The notes under the pieces were generated by a model. That model ran no database searches. It saw only the letters and a program-made list of their open reading frames with translations, and was not told the DNA's origin. Positions 60,282-64,000 of a DNA stretch of 64,000 nt are shown in pieces. The position numbers were made by a program, and so were the translations under genes. Source of the stretch: Chryseobacterium scophthalmum (GTDB lineage Bacteria; Bacteroidota; Bacteroidia; Flavobacteriales; Weeksellaceae); contig NZ_FSRQ01000002.1 of the NCBI RefSeq assembly GCF_900143185.1, positions 558,001 through 622,000 on the forward strand. The letters run 5' to 3'. Every line of letters begins with the position of its first letter. Within the stretch, counting starts at the first letter, position 1.

Positions 60282-61043
60282 ATGAAAGGATTTTATAGCT
60301 TATTAGGCATTGTGTATATGGTAACGACTTCTTTTTATGTTTCTCCAAAAAACGAGAATGTAAAGAATGAAAATACCAACACAAAAAAAATAGAAACTGC
60401 AGTTGAAATTAAATCTAAAAAAAGCACAAATGAAATGAGTTCTTCTGAAGAGCTTTACAATTCAATACTATTTGAAACAGATCATAAACTCAATTTTGAT
60501 GTTTTTTCTAAAGCTATTTTAGGATTTAATAATCTGAAAAAAGCAGGGGAACTAGATGAAAATGCACACTTATTAACAGTTTGTGATTTTTCAATGTCAT
60601 CAAATACCAAAAGGCTTTGGGTGATTGATATGAACGAGAAAAAAGTTCTTTTTAATTCATTAGTTGCTCATGGGAAAAATACAGGGGAAGAATTTGCAAC
60701 CAATTTTTCTAACACAGAAAGCTCACTTCAAAGCAGTATGGGTTTCTATATAACAGAATCTACCTATAATGGAGACAATGGATATTCTTTAAAACTTTTA
60801 GGAATGGATAAAGGATATAATGATGCAGCTTACAGAAGAGCTGTTGTAATGCATGGAGCAGATTATGTAAGTGAAGAGTTTGCTGCAGCACACAAAAGAA
60901 TTGGAAGAAGTTGGGGTTGTCCTGCAATTCCGAGAGCATTAACGGAACCGATAATTAATACAATAAAAGGTAAAAATTGTCTTTTTATTTATTATCCTGA
61001 TCAGAATTATCTTTCTTCATCAGAATGGCTGAAAGAAGCATAA
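60282..61043 (+). CDS. murein L,D-transpeptidase catalytic-domain family protein
   Basis: 253 aa. N-terminal hydrophobic segment (FYSLLGIVYMVTTSFYVS) serves as signal or anchor. The catalytic domain is of the second YkuD type: RLWVIDMNEKKVLFNSLVAH GKNTG, RRAVVMHGADYVSE (His191) and the Cys213 in GRSWGCPAIPRALTEPI. Such proteins act on peptidoglycan in the periplasm; this subfamily is little studied, so true transpeptidation is assumed from the motif. Single gene with a terminator. Confidence 0.85.
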   Translation: MKGFYSLLGIVYMVTTSFYVSPKNENVKNENTNTKKIETAVEIKSKKSTNEMSSSEELYNSILFETDHKLNFDVFSKAILGFNNLKKAGELDENAHLLTVCDFSMSSNTKRLWVIDMNEKKVLFNSLVAHGKNTGEEFATNFSNTESSLQSSMGFYITESTYNGDNGYSLKLLGMDKGYNDAAYRRAVVMHGADYVSEEFAAAHKRIGRSWGCPAIPRALTEPIINTIKGKNCLFIYYPDQNYLSSSEWLKEA

Positions 61044-61067
61044 AAATTCTGCTATTATGATTTAAAG

Positions 61068-61101
61068 AAGCTGTTTCGCAATTCGTGAAACAGCTTTTTA
61101 T
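61068..61101 (+). terminator. terminator of the L,D-transpeptidase gene
   Basis: Perfect 10-bp stem AAGCTGTTTC / GAAACAGCTT with a 9-nt loop, then TTTTTA. Confidence 0.85.
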
Positions 61102-61256
61102 TTTATTAAATTCTTATTTGTGAATTTTTTATGAATACGCTTATGTTGGGATTGGTTTTATTAATAAAATCATAATTATATGAATTATATTGCGTTAAAG
61201 AGTGTTAATGAATTATGTTAAAATCATAATTTATTTATTTTTTATGATTTATTTGT

Positions 61257-61285
61257 TTTGTGGATGATTTATATATGTAGATTTG
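61257..61285 (+). promoter_or_regulatory. promoter of the T9SS-secreted protein gene
   Basis: TTTG at 61257-61260, 17 bp, TAGATTTG at 61278-61285. Close to the Bacteroidota consensus, with a slightly short spacer. Confidence 0.5.
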
Positions 61286-61330
61286 AAATGAATTATGATA
61301 ATTTTATTAACACCTTAAAAACAATTTATT

Positions 61331-62188
61331 ATGACGCAAAATTTACTTTTTTTAAAGAAAAACTTCAAAAAAGCAGTATTTTCTTTAAGTGCCTTGTTTG
61401 CTCTTTCTGCGAATATTAATGCACAAATTATTTACACTAATATTACTGATTGTACAACTGTAATCACTGCAAATAACTCTCAAATGGACTTGTGTAATGT
61501 CGATTTTGATTCTAATGGCGTTACAGAATACAACTTTAGATGGGACAATTTCGGAGGCGACTGGTTTGTGCATTTGGTACCTCAAAACTTTACTGATAAT
61601 AAAATTGCTCTTAAAGGAACTGCAACTAATCCTTTCGGAGGAAGATTTGTAAAAGCATTTTCTGTAGATGAAGTTATCGGAAGTACAGCAACTTGGGGAA
61701 CATCAATGCCGGAACCTTTCATCGGAGAGTCGACAACAGATGCTAATTTTTTAAATTTAGGAGATAAATACGTTGGTGTGCAGTTTAAAAAGAATGGAAT
61801 GCTACATTATGGTTGGATTTTAGTTAATTTTTCACTTGCCGGAACTACAAGACAATTAACTGTGAAATCTTTTGCCTATAATTCTGTAGCAGATCAACAG
61901 ATTTTGGCAGGACAAACTACCAATCTTGGTATAAATGAAAGTGATTTGTCTAAAAATTTAAAGATTTATCCTAATCCGGTAAAAAAATCGTTTACAATCG
62001 AGCATGGTATTAAAAGCGGCAGTGTTGATTATGAAATATTTGATTCATTAGGACGGACGATAAAAAAAGAAACAATAATGAATAAGGAAAATCAAATCAA
62101 TGTTTCTGAACTCACGAAAGGAATTTATTACATTAGATTGTATAATAAAGGAAGTTTGGTTGGGCAACAGAAATTTATTAAATCTTAA
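61331..62188 (+). CDS. secreted protein with T9SS type A sorting domain
   Basis: 285 aa. Signal peptide (KAVFSLSALFALSANINAQ), a ~170-residue beta-rich domain of unknown function (YNFRWDNFGGDWFVHLVPQN; GDKYVGVQFKKNGMLHYGWI), and a C-terminal type A sorting domain: LKIYPNPVKKSFTIEH, YEIFDSLGRTIKK, ELTKGIYYIRLYNKGS. The domain directs export through the gliding-associated type IX secretion system and is removed on release or anchoring. Strong evidence for a Bacteroidota host. Confidence 0.9.
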   Translation: MTQNLLFLKKNFKKAVFSLSALFALSANINAQIIYTNITDCTTVITANNSQMDLCNVDFDSNGVTEYNFRWDNFGGDWFVHLVPQNFTDNKIALKGTATNPFGGRFVKAFSVDEVIGSTATWGTSMPEPFIGESTTDANFLNLGDKYVGVQFKKNGMLHYGWILVNFSLAGTTRQLTVKSFAYNSVADQQILAGQTTNLGINESDLSKNLKIYPNPVKKSFTIEHGIKSGSVDYEIFDSLGRTIKKETIMNKENQINVSELTKGIYYIRLYNKGSLVGQQKFIKS

Positions 62189-62201
62189 AGATACTTAAGC
62201 A

Positions 62202-62232
62202 AAAGATCTTCTACTCAATGTAGAAGATCTTT
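62202..62232. terminator. shared terminator, T9SS protein gene and fabF
   Basis: Perfect 13-bp stem AAAGATCTTCTAC / GTAGAAGATCTTT with a 5-nt loop, between convergent genes. Confidence 0.8.
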
Positions 62233-62255
62233 ATATTTTTAATGAAAATTTACAG

Positions 62256-63497
62256 CTAAGAAAATTTCTTAAAGACCAAAGTAGCATTATGTCCTCCAAA
62301 GCCAAAGGCATTGCTTAATGCAAATTGAATGTTTTTTTCTTTTGCTTCGCCAAAAACAATATTTACATCTTTTGGAATATTTTCATCAATCTTATGAAGA
62401 TTAATTGTCGGCGGAATAATTCCTTTTTCAATAGCTTTAATCGAAAGAATAGCTTCTGCTGCTCCTGCTGCTCCCAACAAATGACCGGTCATTGATTTTG
62501 TGGCACTTAAATCTAAATTTTTACTTCCCTTAAATAATTTGCTGATTCCTTTTAGCTCAACCAAATCTCCAAGTGGGGTAGAGGTTGCATGAGGATTCAG
62601 ATAATCAATATCTTCAATGTTTGCTCCGGCTTCATTTAATGCCAATTGCATTGCTTTTATTGCGCCAACTCCATCAGGATGAGGTGCGGTCATGTGATAG
62701 GCATCTGCAGTCATTGCGGCTCCTACTAATTCTGCGTAGATTTTTGCTCCTCTTGCTTTTGCGTGTTCGTATTCTTCTAAAACCAAAGCTCCGGCTCCTT
62801 CTCCCATTACAAAACCGTCTCGGTCTTCATCGTAAGGTCGGCTTGCTGTAGCAAAATCATCATTTCTTGTAGACATGGCTTTCATTACAGAAAATCCACC
62901 AATTGAAGCAGGAGTAATTGCAGCTTCAGAACCACCACTAATGATTACTTTGGCTTTTCCTAAACGGATGTAATTGAAAGCATCCATCAAAGCTGTATTT
63001 CCTGTTGCACAAGCTGAAATCGTTGTGTAATTGATTCCTTGAAGACCAAACTTCATAGAAATCATTCCCGAAGCCATATTGGCAATAAATTTTGGAACGA
63101 AGAAAGGGTTGAATCTCGGATTCTGATCATTGGCTGCAAAATTCATCACTTCGCTTTCGAAAGTCCACATTCCGCCTTGTCCGGTTCCCCAGATTACGCC
63201 TGTATCGAAAGGATCCATTTTTTCAAATTCCAATCCTGAATCTTTTATCGCTTCTGCTGATGAATACATTGCGTATTGTGAAAACAGATCGCTTCTTTTT
63301 ATTTCGTTGTGATTTAAATATACTTTTGGATCAAAGTTTTTTACTTCACATGCAAAGTGTACTTTAAATTTTTCGGTATCGAAATGAGTGATTTTGTTTG
63401 CTCCACTCACTCCGTTGATGCTGTTTTGCCAGAATTCTTCAACATTATTTCCTAAAGACGTTACTGCGCCTAATCCTGTAATGACAACTCTTTTCAT
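62256..63497 (-). CDS. fabF: beta-ketoacyl-ACP synthase II
   Basis: 413 aa, the family length. Condenses acyl-ACP with malonyl-ACP in fatty-acid elongation. The catalytic triad is visible: Cys163 in TTISACATGNTAL, His in NPHATSTPLGD and His in KSMTGHLLGAAGA. The Gly-rich C-terminus NAFGFGGHNATLVF is intact. FabF usually follows acpP; here the upstream side leads to a thioesterase gene. Confidence 0.96.
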   Translation of the reverse strand: MKRVVITGLGAVTSLGNNVEEFWQNSINGVSGANKITHFDTEKFKVHFACEVKNFDPKVYLNHNEIKRSDLFSQYAMYSSAEAIKDSGLEFEKMDPFDTGVIWGTGQGGMWTFESEVMNFAANDQNPRFNPFFVPKFIANMASGMISMKFGLQGINYTTISACATGNTALMDAFNYIRLGKAKVIISGGSEAAITPASIGGFSVMKAMSTRNDDFATASRPYDEDRDGFVMGEGAGALVLEEYEHAKARGAKIYAELVGAAMTADAYHMTAPHPDGVGAIKAMQLALNEAGANIEDIDYLNPHATSTPLGDLVELKGISKLFKGSKNLDLSATKSMTGHLLGAAGAAEAILSIKAIEKGIIPPTINLHKIDENIPKDVNIVFGEAKEKNIQFALSNAFGFGGHNATLVFKKFS

Positions 63498-63581
63498 AGG
63501 TGGTCGTTTATATTTTTTAAGTCATTTAAAATCACAATTTTTACTGTTTATAAAAGATATTCAGTAATGATGATTTTATAT

Positions 63582-64000
63582 TTAGTTATTAATTTTAAAT
63601 AGATTTGAGGTTCCTCTTGCGATGAGTCTTGTTTTGTCTGCATTCCAAATCTCACATTGTGCATTCACAAACTGTTTTCCTCTTTTAATGATTTTTGTTT
63701 CGGCTACAATAGTATCATTTTCTTTTGCCGTTGAAAAATAATCGATGCTGTTATTTACAGTTACAATAAAGTTTTTTTCGTTTAAAGAAAACATCGTTGC
63801 CCCAATAATATCGTCCATAATTGCTGCCGTTACTCCGCCGTGCATGTTTCCCATCGGGTTTAGCCATTCTTCTCTTACGGTATACTGAAATTCAATTTGA
63901 CCTTCTTCAGCCGAAATAACCACAGGATTCAGCCATCTCATAAAAGGAGAAGGAGATGCGGTAAATTCTTTTCCGACAAATGATTTTAATGCCTGTAATT
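63582..64000 (-). CDS. PaaI-like hotdog thioesterase (5' end beyond the window)
   Basis: The frame stays open to the window edge, reading LQALKSFVGKEFTASPSPFM upstream of the first ATG (63941), so the gene starts beyond 64000. Hotdog motifs: NPMGNMHGGVTAAIMDDIIG (the HGG loop and catalytic Asp), and VNNSIDYFSTAKENDTIVAE. Cleaves acyl-CoA or acyl-ACP thioesters; substrate unknown. Same direction as fabF, 84 bp upstream of it. Confidence 0.8.
   Translation of the reverse strand, partial: LQALKSFVGKEFTASPSPFMRWLNPVVISAEEGQIEFQYTVREEWLNPMGNMHGGVTAAIMDDIIGATMFSLNEKNFIVTVNNSIDYFSTAKENDTIVAETKIIKRGKQFVNAQCEIWNADKTRLIARGTSNLFKINN

Noticed and set aside
1..64000. tRNA or rRNA genes
   Set aside because: No cloverleaf-forming or rRNA-like segment was noticed on either strand, and the island inserted in a protein gene, not a tRNA; a dedicated tRNA scan would be needed to exclude them fully.

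Overview
The window is AT-rich DNA (roughly one third G+C by eye) from a member of the Bacteroidota, most likely a Chryseobacterium-like flavobacterium (Weeksellaceae). Signs are the LptE-type lipoprotein, a T9SS type A sorting-domain protein, a GlyQS-type glycyl-tRNA synthetase, Bacteroidota -7 boxes (TAnnTTTG) and the lack of Shine-Dalgarno sequences. Core genes frame the window: lptE, prfA, coaX and tadA on the left; glyS, truC-like, pyrD, msrB, an L,D-transpeptidase and fabF on the right.

The accessory part has two blocks. Block 1 (about 8.5-22.8 kb, all minus strand) runs, in transcription order, from an M15 peptidase through a patatin phospholipase, a small acidic protein, a phage-tail-fibre-like protein (frameshifted), a 1362-aa protein of unknown family, a 587-aa protein with hydrophobic segments and an EndoU-type nuclease toxin to an immunity-like protein and a frameshifted SUKH immunity gene preceded by a deaminase-like toxin stump. 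Its transcription units start at one promoter type: a 15-bp inverted repeat CGWCA-N5-TGWCG placed exactly 11 bp upstream of a TAnnTTT(G/A)-like box. The same promoter precedes the WYL-domain regulator gene next door, and one more copy lies at 41.0 kb. This looks like a single regulon.

Block 2 (23,070-50,833; 27.8 kb) is a mobile element inserted in a umuC-like Y-family polymerase gene. The first 14 codons of umuC are at 23,029 and the rest resumes at 50,834; a 6-bp TTCCTG repeat flanks the element, whose ends are inverted TTATCGAAAG repeats. Cargo: a DUF2971 protein, a methyltransferase, a CBASS-like locus (CD-NTase, E2, NUDIX effector, 58-aa protein) divergent from a sigma factor / small protein / ImmA-IrrE protease trio, a superinfection-immunity-like protein, AlkB, an S24 repressor with dinB and a dnaE2-like polymerase, three tandem tyrosine recombinases, a RiPP cluster (glycosyltransferase, precursor, FxsB-like radical SAM with HExxH domain, peptide arginase, GNAT), and a YobI-like P-loop NTPase. 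There is no relaxase or conjugation gene, so it is a recombinase-driven genomic island or large transposon rather than an ICE.

The strongest candidates for undescribed biology are the WYL-linked toxin/tail-fibre regulon, the RiPP cluster whose precursor ends in three aromatic-X-Arg triplets matched by a peptide arginase, and the CBASS locus apparently controlled by a sigma factor and a protease. All functions are inferred from motifs read by eye; no database search was run.
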